From Cryptomeria japonica (Eukaryota > Streptophyta > Pinopsida > Cupressales > Cupressaceae), in contig NW_026729299.1 of NCBI RefSeq assembly GCF_030272615.1, forward strand, positions 1 to 64,000: a stretch of DNA of 64,000 nucleotides, read 5' to 3'. A program made the position numbers and the translations under genes. The notes under the pieces were generated by a model. That model searched no databases. It saw only the letters and a program-made list of their open reading frames with translations, and was not told the DNA's origin. Within the stretch, counting starts at the first letter, position 1. Every line of letters begins with the position of its first letter. Positions 1-10,188 of this stretch are shown in pieces.

Positions 1-1040
1 AGAAGTGCTACCAAAACCTCTTACCGAATACTGAGCATCATCACCAATTACCACATGAAGATTGGACTCTTTCTCCATCAAGTCTGAGAGATGCTCCCGA
101 TATCCCGTGATGTGTTTAGATGCACCACTGTCTATCAACCAAGTGTTACTATCGATTGGCACATTGCTAGACAAGGCATAAATGAAGAGATAGTCTTCAT
201 TATCCTCTGATTTTGCAACTTCATTTAGGTTGGCCCCCTTTTGCATGGGCGGATTCTGACATTCTTTGGCATAATGTCCAAACTTGTCGCATATGAAGCA
301 ACAGACACGTGAAAGATCCCTTTGGCTTCTTCCTTGAATCGAAAGTAGGAGGTCTGAAATCTCTAGATCTCTTTTGAAGTTGTTCTTCTTCCAATGGTCT
401 CCCTTTCTTCGAACATGTTGAGATGCAAGCACATGTTGATCTCCTCCAGGAGAGCCTTTATGCATTTCTCTGGTAGCAAGGCGTGACTCCTCTTGAATGC
501 AATCTGATCGAAGGTGATCGAAGGAAGGGAATTCAACTCTTCCACTTATGCTTTGAATGAAAGGATCCCAAGAGTCAGGAAGACCATTCAAACAATCATG
601 ACAATATCCTTGTCCACAACTTCGCTTCCAATGGCGCTGAGTTGGTCCTTCAATTCTGAAATCTTCATGAAGAAGGACATGACTGAATCTCCTTTGCACA
701 TTTTGACTTGAAGAAGTTGCTGCCTCAATGTAAGTGTCCAGTTCATGTTGTTGATCTCATTTATCCCTTCTAGATATTTAAACATCTCTCGATTTGTCTT
801 CAATTTGGAGATGACTGGAACAAGATGATCCTTCATAGAATCAATAAGGAACTTCTTTGCTTTGAGAGCATTCTTCTTGAATTGCTTTAGCTCTTCCGGA
901 TCCGAAGGTTCAGTCAGATCCATGTCTTCCACAAACTGTAATAGCTCTAATTCTTCAAGAGCAAGGAGGACACAAACCTTCCATGATGTAAAATTGAGGG
1001 CACCTTCAAGTCTATCCTCTACTTTCAGACCTGTAACCAT
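1..1040 (-). pseudogene. Copia gag and start of protease, truncated by window edge
   Basis: Reads leftward from an ATG at 1038-1040. The N-terminal part (about 150 codons) is a Copia-type gag (UBN2 family) with the usual SSWK-like and AI-S-LKDQL motifs. At about 588-592 the frame breaks by one base; the next frame carries the C-terminal gag with an intact CCHC zinc knuckle (CFIC-GH-KEC, roughly 262-305) and the start of an aspartic protease with DSGAS (near 125). The rest of pol would lie left of base 1. The complete equivalent is at 30195-33258. Here the gag keeps Glu in ISELKDQL, where the second copy has Lys. Confidence 0.9.
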
Positions 1041-1102
1041 CTTGCAAAACTAAACCATCAAACTGAAAGTGAAGGACAACTAATAATTTGATTATTTTGA
1101 AT

Positions 1103-1123
1103 GAACCTAAAGCTCTGATACCA
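1103..1123 (-). other. Primer-binding site, initiator-Met tRNA type
   Basis: Read on the minus strand this gives TGGTATCAGAGCTTTAGG, the usual plant retrotransposon site complementary to the 3' end of initiator methionine tRNA. It directly adjoins the LTR end at 1124 and fixes the element's orientation. Confidence 0.85.
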
Positions 1124-1818
1124 TGTTAATTTTAAGCAATCAGATGTTAATTTAAGCAATTAGATTATAATTAAACTATGAATAAACAATAACAACAATA
1201 AAGCACATGACAAAAAACACCAATACCCTGGGAAAAACTCCCTCTTGGAGGTGAAAAACCCAACCTTAAATATAATATGTATTGTCTCAAATGTAGGCAA
1301 TTACAATATGGCGAACTTATCTCAGATTGCTTTCCAAACAACAAGTTAGCGGAGCAATGATGGATGCAACTCTAATCAACAACATATGACTAAAGGAGAT
1401 CAACAACAGATGTCTGAGATAGGCTGGAGCAGAATCACATAGGGAGAGCCTTCAAGTTCGCACAAGGAGAGCCTTCAACTTCGCCTATCAATATCCTTAA
1501 GTAATTTCACACAAGGAGAGTTGGCTGATATAGAAGAGGAAATTATATCCGTGGTATATGATTGTAGAATGACTCGATTTGTTGATAGTTTTATGTCAAC
1601 CATTTGGCCCCAATTACCACTAAGTCGGCTTGCATGTTTATCTAAATTATATTACATTGTCATAATACATTCCTCACGTTACATTTGGGTCTAGCTCAAT
1701 AATTATATTTAATTTCCTTCCATGCTACCTCACGTTACACATTTGGGTCTAGCCCAATAATCACATTTGATTGCTTTGCTTGTTACATGCTTGGGTCCAT
1801 CTTAATAATGCATTTACA
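1124..1818 (-). repeat. 5' LTR of minus-strand Copia element, outer end lost
   Basis: Matches the element's other LTR (28154-28891) but stops about 70 bp early, after CATTTACA, where unrelated sequence begins. The inner end carries an extra 21-bp duplication (TGTTAATTTTAAGCAATCAGA followed by TGTTAATTTAAGCAATTAGA) that the 3' LTR lacks. The loss of the outer end means no target-site duplication can be read here. Confidence 0.85.
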
Positions 1819-2264
1819 CAGTGATCAACGAATTATATTCCTATCAGCAACAACCTTCTCCTAAGGTCAGCGGACATCATTCCACAGTCAACGAAGATAT
1901 ACTTAAGGACAGTGAAGATACTGTCAAGAACAACAAAGTCATCCCTAATGACAACGACTTCATTCTAGGGTCAACAAACTTGAAAGACACAGAATATTCT
2001 CCTTGATTTGCAAGTTGTGTTCCAGATAAGTTCTTATTGTGTTATTCTACTATGCTTACCCTGCTGTTCTGAATACTTCAAGTGTTGAAGTATAGTTGTA
2101 AAGTCTCATACTGATTTGTCTAATAAAGATCTGGATTTAGTTGCTAGGTTTTTCATCTCCAAGAGGGAGGTGTTTTTTAGGGTATTTTGGTGTTCTTTGT
2201 GTTCAAGGATTTGATTCTCTAATTTTGCTATCTATATTTATCAGTCTGATCCTAAAATTTAACA
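1819..2264 (+). repeat. Truncated plus-strand Copia-type LTR relic
   Basis: The stretch at about 2137-2215 (GTTGCTAGGTTTTTCATCTCC, then AAGAGGGAGGTGTT, GGGTATTTTGGTGTTCTTTG) aligns with the R/U5 part of the neighbouring Copia LTRs read in the opposite orientation. It ends in TTTAACA at 2264, a normal LTR terminus, but no primer-binding site follows. A 61-codon ORF at 1821-2006 has no recognisable motif. I infer a degraded solo or partial LTR. Confidence 0.55.
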
Positions 2265-3282
2265 AAGAAGGATTCAATGACTATTATAGCCTAGAAGAAG
2301 CTAAGGAAGCCAATAAATTGACATTGTTCCAATTGGATAAGAAGCATCATGATAAGGTAATAGAATAGGCAAAGCAATCCATTTAGCAATAGATATAGGA
2401 AGACGTGGCATGTTTTACTAAACAAGATGTTAGGATATTAAAGGATCAGGCTGCCATGGCTAGAGAGAAAGATTTGGTAGTTAAGTTAAAGTAGCCATAT
2501 GTGAATAAACTTTCAGAGGACTAGAATTAGAAGGATGGTCCCTTACTTATACATGTCCAATTAAATGATCATAAGGTTAAGTATGTAATGATTTATCTTG
2601 GAGTGGACCTCAATATCATACCCTCTGCAACATGGGAAAAATTAGGCAGATTGAAACTAGTTAAAACACCCATGAATGTTTGTTTAGCTAATGGCTTTGG
2701 AATGAAAACTTTAGGCACATGGAAGAATGTAGAGGTTAATATCAAAGGAATCAAACAATGTGTTGACTTTGAGGTGGTGGAACCTTTTAACACATTCCAG
2801 GCTCTACTAGGCCTGAGATTGTTTGTAAAATCAAATGGTATTGTAGACTGCCAAAAAGAGGATATCTCATAATTTGTTGATGACACCATAATAATTAGAA
2901 TCCCTTTAGCTAACCTGGAGGATACAAGCTATATTGAGGAAATCGCGCAAGACTAGGCTAGAGAGTATGTTAAGAATCTCTATACTAACTCTAGCCTTTT
3001 GGATGAACAAGAGGAGGAAAATTTGAATATTGAAGGAGAATTGGAGCTCAAGAGCGAAATTGATAGCATTGATAGTGATGAAATATTAGAAGCATGTATG
3101 CAATGCAAACCTGAAGTCACTTCCTAGAGAGTCTATAGATTTCAGAGAGCATTCTTAATTTAAACTAGACCAAACTCAAGGCATAGAAGAAACTAGAAGA
3201 AGGTCAAAATTATATTAAAACAAAGAAGCATATACAAATAAACTAAATCCCAACACACAAGACTGTGGTGATTTTAGGTGAC
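2265..3282 (+). pseudogene. Ty3/Gypsy gag-pol fragment with decayed retropepsin
   Basis: One frame, broken by many stops, runs from about 2265 to 3200. Codons 2588-2872 align with the retropepsin of plant Gypsy elements: the segment after the active site (LNIIP--TWEKLG), the middle (DFEVVE) and the C-terminal ALLGL. The catalytic D-T/S-G triad reads Y-L-G, so the protease is dead. Acidic linker sequence follows (2990-3120). No RT, RNase H or integrase follows, because the LTR element at 3283 begins there. It is a remnant that was probably interrupted or truncated by that insertion. Confidence 0.75.
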
Positions 3283-4330
3283 TATAATGTGCCTTAGGCA
3301 TCTTAGACTTGAGCGAAGGTTGGCTTACTATTAGGGTCTCGTAGGTCAACAGTGTGGTTTGGGGACCCAATCAAGGGTTGTGAAACTCAACAGGGAGCTT
3401 TTTGGGCCTTTTAGATTGGAGTTCTGGGGTTGAATCCATGGTTAAAATTGAAATATTAAAGTTGTCTTATGTGAATAGTAACATAGAAACATAAGATGAA
3501 TAGTAAAAAGTGTCCCCCATCCTAGTAACTTGAGTTGTTTTTTAAAAGGGGGCCAAGTTCACAATGAGAAATTAGACCCTCAAAGATATTTTATGATTTT
3601 AAGGCCAAATAGTAGCCCCAAAATAAATAAAAAGACATTTTGTTTATTACTTGGATTTATTCTTACCTCTCCAATTTCAAATCAAAAGTTTGCATGAGGG
3701 TTTCAATAGCTTTGGGCTTCTAGGAACGCCAACTTCTGGAAGATTTGGGAGATTTGGACGAAAACCCATATCTTAGGGTATCGATTTCCATCAGAATACA
3801 ACTTCAATGTACATATGACAACCTTCTTTGAGGATTTATGAGCAGATCTATCAGTTTGAGGGTAGATTTTCTACAATTGGTTGCAGGGTAGACCTTCTAG
3901 AGGTCATTACTATCTAAATCCAACTCTATTTTAGTTAGCCACTACATTTTGGGATGAAGGATTTCAAACCCTAGAGTCTATTTAGGGTTTTACCATTATT
4001 TGGAGCTGATTTCTATATTTTTATTGGCTGGACTTTTACATTAGACCTATGAGCACATGTTAATGGTATGTTCATTGCTCTTTTAAGCAAAAAAGAAAGT
4101 TCTTGTTTATCTTCCTTATGTGTTATGCATTTTATTATTTTAAATCAACAATCTCTTTTACACAATATTCAAGAATCTTGCTTAAACTTCAAAACCAAAC
4201 CAAACAAAAACAAAAACCAGTCAAACCCCATCCAAACATACACCGACCAAAGACTTAGCATCAAATAAGCATTGCACAAAACCTCTTAATTTGGATTAGA
4301 TTGGGTGAAAATTGGATTGGGGATCTTTCA
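3283..4330 (+). repeat. 5' LTR of the LARD-like element
   Basis: Begins TATAATGT (a mutated TG start is possible) and ends near TTTCA. It aligns along its length with 8891-9941. A 66-codon ORF (4068-4268) occurs in both LTRs and is rich in Lys/Asn/Gln from A-rich DNA; I do not regard it as a gene. Confidence 0.85.
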
Positions 4331-4331
4331 G

Positions 4332-4349
4332 TAGTATCAGAGCCATGAT
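4332..4349 (+). other. Primer-binding site of the LARD-like element
   Basis: TAGTATCAGAGCCATGAT differs at one base from the usual initiator-Met tRNA primer site and lies one base past the LTR end. It confirms plus orientation. Confidence 0.8.
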
Positions 4350-4361
4350 CTTGCCAACCTG

Positions 4362-7068
4362 TTGGGTAAAGATCAGTTCTTTTCACCTCAGTTTGGTTTG
4401 AGTTCATCTCCATCTACAAGGTCAATTAAGAGACCTCATGCCATGGCAACAAATGATGCAATTATGAACAACTATCATAAGTATTGCCCCCTTCCTAAGA
4501 AGATATGTTACTTCCTTTCCTTCACACAATTTATGGGTATATCCGAAGATGATGATGATGAGTTGGTATCTATAAGTTCAAATCACCACTGTAAGAGGAA
4601 ATATTATTCAAATGAAGTATGCAGAAATCTACATGAAGAATTTGATAAGCATGCAAATCTGGTTCTTGAAGATAAAAGGATAGCATTGGGGAATGACTCA
4701 CATGAGGCTTCATCATTTTTGCATGAAGATCCATAAGAAGACTTTATAGGAGAGATAAGCATGGCTCCCCTTGATGTATGGCGTGAGATTAGTATGGATA
4801 ATAATGGTATGGATTCTTTAGGTGATCACAATGCATCTTCTAGTGTGATAGTTCATTCCTATGATGACAAAATTCCTACACATGAAGAAAAACCGAAACA
4901 TGGCACTCTAGATTTAGGAGTCAAACATGAAGTATATATTGTGGATTCAAGCCACAAAGGTTCTAACCTTGTACATCATAACATGGAAGATGTTAAAAGG
5001 ACACAAGATATGTGTGATGGGTGGTTACAAAGAGCTAAGAAGGCAAAGATGCTTGCTGCCCAAGCAAGACAACATCTACAAGAGGCAAGGAACTATGCAA
5101 TCGGCTAGATAATGCAAGGAAACAAAGGGAATCATACATTAGATCATTATTTCTTCCAAGAGAAGAATGTATACAAGTGGAGCATGCAAAGGAAGACCTT
5201 CTTGAGGTAAACAAACAAGAAGAACATGTTGTGTGTGAACAAGGGAAGGGGTATAATTTAGAAAGTTCAGAATGTTTATCTAGTTTGCATCATGAGGATC
5301 ATGAGTTTCCTCTTTTAGAGAGTTCTTTCAAGGTTCAAAACTATGATGATAATGGACACGCACTTGGTGGACCAACCACTACTATTATACCCATTTGTGT
5401 AGAAGGAGACATTATTGATTTTGTTTTCATTAAACATGCATTATCTACAATGAAAGAACAATTGCTAAGATCATATGAGGCATTTTGTATCAGACAATTG
5501 ACTATAGAGACTAAGAGATTCCCTAATAATAAGATCTTACAACTTGATAATGTTTGGTTTGTAATGAAAGATAGATCAACTTTAGCAGCTAGAAATTTAT
5601 GTTACTTGCATCAGGTCACACCTCATAGGCCAACACTCATGGAGGAACCATCTTCCTTCAAAAAGATAAAAGAAAGAGCAATAAAGACACCTTGGAAAGG
5701 TATGAGCATAATTTTGGTTCTTTGAGTCCGGACAACAATATTGTGACATCACATGGGCACAAATCCAAGAGGGATAGTGGTGACAAGAAATGTAGCATGG
5801 TAGACATTAGTGAGTGGATTCACAAGAATGAGGTAAAGGTTGAAACTTCAAATTGCCAACAATCTAATTTTATATCAGCAGTTGAAGAAGGGCATGAATC
5901 AATTTGTGATAAATCGATGGCGCATGATAATGACTTGGCTTCAAGACATGAAATGCTACAAGTTTGGGATGCCAAGTGTATGCAAGTGTACTCTAATATT
6001 GAAGACTTACAAAGCACCGAAAGAAAGGGTGCAATCAATCTTGAATCCCCGATTAAGGACCGCAACACTATATCTCTATATACCCATGAGTTAGCTGCCT
6101 ATTTTCATGAAAAAGTAAGTGCTATGGGCTCTCCAATTAATGGGGTAAAAGATGCAAAGGTTAGACATAATATTTGTGATAATGCATCCTATGAGAGGAG
6201 TGAATTTGTAAACTTAGGGACAATAACATTAAATCAGTTGCAAAGAATGGAAGAGGGTTGGCAAGTGAAGGCAAGGAATGCCCAATTGATGGCTCATCAA
6301 GCCAAGCTTCACCTTCAACAAGAGTTTGATTCACACGGCTCCATAAATGATGAGAAGCAAGAGTTGTCTAACATCCAAAATTCTAAGTTTTTAGTTGATA
6401 TTGGCAATTTTAATAAGGTGTATCATGATTTAATGGGTTACATGTTTAGTGGATCAACCACTCATTCGTTGACTTTGGGTATTAAGGGAGATAACTACAA
6501 TACAACTATGGATTTATCACCTATTTCATATGCTTATGCAGCTGTTTATTGGTTGGGATGTGACATAATTTTCATGGATTCATGGTTGACACATGGCTGT
6601 CCTACGTTGTTATACATTGTATTTCTAGATTTATCTAGGTCTACCTCAGTTTATGGGTTGGATTGGAGAGTGTGGAGACACATTTACTCAATAGGTAAGG
6701 TGTATGAGATGGGTTTCTTTCTTATGCATGGTTATGCATACATCATTGAGTTCATTTTAGTTGCCGATCTAATTTATAACAACAACTTTGAGGTGATAAA
6801 TTTGATAGCTCATGAGGGGAGTTTTCAGTATATCATGCACCTTTGGACAACAAGCTATGAAAGCATCTATGAAGGCAAACTTGGAAGGTACAAAATAAAG
6901 GTGGGTCTCATGATGATGATTAACCATCTCCCATTTTTACATGGTTTCATTCATCTTGTTATGCAAGAGCATGTGATAAGAATTAAAGAACCCCATTGCA
7001 TGCAAGGTTGGGCATTGTGTCTTTGTTTCATAATTATATCATTCCTTGATCACACTTGGAAGACATAA
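4362..7068 (+). pseudogene. Unrecognised LARD ORF, first repeat block, broken by frameshifts
   Basis: Four overlapping or adjacent open segments (4362-4736, 4761-5108, 5177-5725, 5692-7068) look like one former reading frame. The first two share a frame across a single TAA at 4734-4736. The frame shifts near 5100, where translation remains open immediately after the stop, and again near 5692-5725. I do not recognise the protein. Two copies of a 20-residue helix-like motif (W-x-x-[RK]-A-[RK]-x-A, then A-x-Q-A-[RK]-x-x-L-Q) lie at about 5010-5090 and 6250-6330. The C-terminal third is hydrophobic and may not be true coding sequence. The size and position fit a retrotransposon-borne ORF replacing gag-pol; the function is unknown. 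Confidence 0.5.
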
Positions 7069-7140
7069 TTGGTTAGGGAAGAAGACAACATGGAGCTTGA
7101 GTTTACCTATAGAAGTAAACAAATTGTGTTGAAGGCTGTT

Positions 7141-7468
7141 GGTGTTGGAAATAAGCCACACCCAGACCGACGATGGACTAGTCCAAGAGGGGCCAGTAGC
7201 TCAGTGGTAGAGCACTCCAACATCGTATGGAAGGTCCTAGGTTTGAGTCCTAGCTGGTCCATGTCTCAACATGGTATCAGTGCTAGGTCCAGGCTAGGAG
7301 CCCCAAGCACACGAGAGGTGTGGCTTAAGGAGGGGGTGTTGGTGTTGGAAATAAGCCACACCCGGATCGATGATGGACTGGTCCAAGAGGGGCCAATAGC
7401 TCAGTGGTAGAGCACTCCAACAACATATGGAAGGTCCTAGGTTCGAGTCCTAGCTGGTCCATGTCTCA
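7141..7468 (+). mobile_element. tRNA-derived SINE-like dimer, 200-bp period
   Basis: Two copies of a roughly 128-bp module begin at 7141 and 7341, exactly 200 bp apart. Each holds a tRNA-like fold (7190-7261, 7390-7461) with a perfect RNA polymerase III A box (TAGCTCAGTGG at 7197 and 7397) and B box (GGTTTGAGTCC at 7240; canonical GGTTCGAGTCC at 7440). Acceptor, D and T stems pair well, but the anticodon arm is degenerate with an apparent 8-base loop, so these are not working tRNA genes. The modules are joined by about 70 bp. An inverted pair, TAAGCCACAC (7152-7161) and GTGTGGCTTA (7318-7327), frames the first unit. Confidence 0.7.
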
Positions 7469-7469
7469 A

Positions 7470-8817
7470 GAAAGGCTACCAATAATGATAACCCAAAAAT
7501 TGTGGCAGCCAAGTGTACGCAAGCATATCTTGATGATGATAATACCAATTGGAGGTATGGGGATAAATCGGATTATAATTCCATTTATGACAGCAACAAT
7601 ATATCTCCTTATACTCATAACATGAAAACTTTGGTACATGGTGCTAGTGGCGATATAATATCTTCATGTGATGATACTTCATTCTTGGCAATGGGACTTA
7701 ATAAAGGTATACATTCAAAAAACTCATTGGTACAAAGGAATTGCATCATGCTTTGGTAACTTTAGTAGTTATATCTTTAAAACCAACCCTTGATGTAGCC
7801 AATATGCTTGATGAATCTAAAGGTATGAATACAAGGGAACAATTAAGTCCTCATTCGTTGACTTATAAGAACAGTGATTTATCCTCCCCTTTTCATGATG
7901 TTGGCACTCCTAATCATTGGGAAATGAGTCATAATAATTCTATTATGGTGGGTATTCATGAAGAATGCTTTGGTCATGATAAGTCACATGGTATATCTCA
8001 TTTTAGGAGTGGGTTTAGAAACTTTAGATCAACTGATATAACTCAGACCCAAATAATGAATGATGATTGGCTAGAAAGGGCAAGGCAAGCCATGTTATTG
8101 GCTCAACAAGCCAAGATCAATCTTCAACATGTTTGCGATTTTCACCTTTCATTTGATGATGAGAGACATGAGTTGCTTAATTCAAAGTTTCCATTTGAAG
8201 TATTTGCTCATTCTCTCAGTGATGATAGTGATTTTGTTGATTTTTTTCTTAGTGGGCCAGCCACTCAAGAGCTGTTTGTGTTGAGCAGTGTTGGCATACA
8301 TACTTCACTTTTGAGTTTGTCACCTATTTCACTTGATATGGCAGTGATATCTTTGTTGATTGGTGACTTCATATTCTTCGATTCCTTATGGACTAGTGAC
8401 TGTCCTAGTTGGAATCATATGGCATATCCAGACTTTTCATTGTCTACATCAGTTTCCCAGTGGTATGAGAGTGTTTGGAGATATACCTTCGGGATAGAGT
8501 TGGAGTGTGTGGTTATTTTTGTTGATTGGCATTGGTTTGTTGACAGGTTTGATATCTCATGTATTGTTGATCAAAGTTATGATAGCGAAGTTGAGTGGCC
8601 ATTTATGTTGGTTCATTGGCATGTGGGGGTTCGCTTTCACATTGTTTTGGTATTCTACATGCTTGTATGGTTACTTCATGGTGATCATTTGATATTCCCC
8701 TACTTCATCTTCTACAACAAATTTTTCATTTTGGTATGGGATCTAGATATTGATTTGCTTGGTACATTATTCCATATGGATTCCAATATGTTGCTTCATG
8801 TGGTTTGTGGTGCTTGA
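7470..8817 (+). pseudogene. Unrecognised LARD ORF, second repeat block
   Basis: Open segments 7502-7759 and 7741-8817 are a diverged tandem copy of the block at about 5970-7068. Shared landmarks in order: AKC-Q-Y, N-IS-YTH, the 20-residue W/A/Q-rich helix motif (about 8063-8125), a DE-(Q/H)EL-N stretch, LSPIS, and a T/S-DCP/GCP cluster followed by LSTSV. A frame change near 7741-7759 separates the two segments. The stop at 8815-8817 is about 60 bp before the polypurine tract, the usual place for the end of a retrotransposon ORF. No family is recognised. Confidence 0.45.
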
Positions 8818-8877
8818 GTATTTTAATTAGAGTGGAGAAACGAGTTGTTTGGTGTTTGCTTGAGGGCAAGCAATCTC

Positions 8878-8889
8878 AGGAAGGGAGGA
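8878..8889 (+). other. Polypurine tract of the LARD-like element
   Basis: AGGAAGGGAGGA lies immediately upstream of the 3' LTR (8891), as needed for plus-strand priming. Confidence 0.75.
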
Positions 8890-8890
8890 C

Positions 8891-9941
8891 TATAATGTCC
8901 CTTCCTTAGGCATCTTAAACTTGAGCTGAGGTTGGCCTACTATTAGGGGTCCTGTAGGTCAGAAGTGTGGTTTGGGGACCCAATTAGGGATTGTGGAACT
9001 CAGTAGGGAGCTTTTTGGGCCTTTTAGATTGGAGTTTTGGGGTTGAATCCATGGTTAAAATTGAAATATTAAAGTTGGCCCTATGTGAATAGTAATAGAG
9101 AAACATAAGATGAATAGTAAAAAGTGCCCCCCATCCTAGTAACTTCAGTTGTTTTTTAAAAGGGGGCCAAGTTCACAATGAGAAATTAGACCCTCAAGGA
9201 TATTTTATGATTTTAAGGCCAAATAGTAACCCCAAAATAGATGAAAAGGCATTTTGTCTATTATTTGGATTCATTCTTACCTCTCCAATCTCAAATCAAC
9301 AGCTTGCATGAGGGTTTCAACAGTTTTGGGCTTCTAGGAACGCCAACTTCTAGAAGATATGAGCGATTTGGATGAAAACCCATCTCTCAGGGTATCAATT
9401 TCCATCAAAATACGACTTCAGTGTACATATGGCAGCCTTCTTTGAGGATTTATGAGCAAATCAATCAGTTTGAGGGCATATTTTCTACAATTGGTTGCAG
9501 GGCGAACCTTCTAGAGGCCATTACTATCTATTTCCAACTCTATTTTAGTCAGCTGCTACATTTTGGGATGAAAGATTTCAAACCTTAGAGTCTGTTTAGG
9601 CTTTTACCATTATTTGGAGTTGATTTCTATATTTTTATTGGCTGGAATTTTACATCAAACCTATGAGCACATGTTAATGGTATGTTCATTGCTCTTTTAA
9701 GCAAAAATGAAAGTCCTCGTTTATCTTCCTTATGTGTTATGCATTTTGTTATGTTAAATCAACAATCTCTTTTACAAAATATTCAAGAATCTTGCTCAAA
9801 CTTCAAAACCAAACCAAACAAAAACAAAAACCAATCAAACCCCATCCAAACATACATTGGCCAAAGACTTATCAACAAATAAACATTGTACAAAACCTCC
9901 TAATTTGGATCATATTGGGTGAAGATTGGATCAAAGGAGCA
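8891..9941 (+). repeat. 3' LTR of the LARD-like element
   Basis: Direct repeat of 3283-4330 with many substitutions and small indels. Alignment is lost after ATTGGAT (about 9931), so the last ten bases are assigned by the terminal CA only. Confidence 0.8.
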
Positions 9942-10188
9942 TGTTGACATAACTTACACTTTTGTAACATAATGTAATATATTGTAACATTAGTGTATGT
10001 GAAATGCTAAGAAAAGTAGGTGACAACGACAAAAAATACTAGTTGTAGCAGGTAATGGGCAAAATATGATGAGAAAGTGTAGGTAATGACTATAGGAACT
10101 AAGGAAACCACATAAAATCATGTATAAAAAGACTATGCTATCACCTTAACCCTTGTGTTTCTCAACTCACATTGCTATCCAAAGCTTG
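9942..10188 (+). repeat. Possible LTR fragment, otherwise anonymous
   Basis: Begins TGTTGACA right after the LARD 3' LTR, is rich in TGTAACAT-like words, and contains TATAAAAAG (about 10122) followed by pyrimidine-rich sequence, like the U3/R of a plant LTR. No partner LTR is seen. It could be the far half of the Gypsy remnant at 2265-3282. Weak call. Confidence 0.3.

Larger units (their letters stand above)
3283..9941 (+). mobile_element. LTR retrotransposon of unfamiliar coding content (LARD-like)
   Basis: Two direct LTRs of about 1.05 kb (3283-4330 and 8891-9941) flank a 4.56-kb interior. A primer-binding site follows the first and a polypurine tract precedes the second, so the element is structurally complete. 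The interior has no zinc knuckle, protease, integrase, RT or RNase H that I can recognise. Instead it carries long plus-strand ORFs with an internal duplication. The LTRs look 6-10% diverged by eye, so the insertion is old. A possible TGAC repeat flanks it (3279-3282 and 9945-9948), but the 3' edge is uncertain. Best class: large retrotransposon derivative, mobilised in trans if at all. Confidence 0.8.

Noticed and set aside
2593-2889. Minus-strand 98-codon ORF
   Set aside because: Antisense to the Gypsy retropepsin, which has clear family motifs on the plus strand.
4068-4268. 66-codon ORF, also at 9682-9882
   Set aside because: It lies within the LARD LTRs, is A-rich and Lys/Asn-biased, and has no motif.
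7190-7461. Two tRNA genes
   Set aside because: A and B boxes are good but the anticodon stem is mismatched and the loop appears to have eight bases; the same module with a 5' tail is repeated at 200 bp. SINE-like origin fits better.
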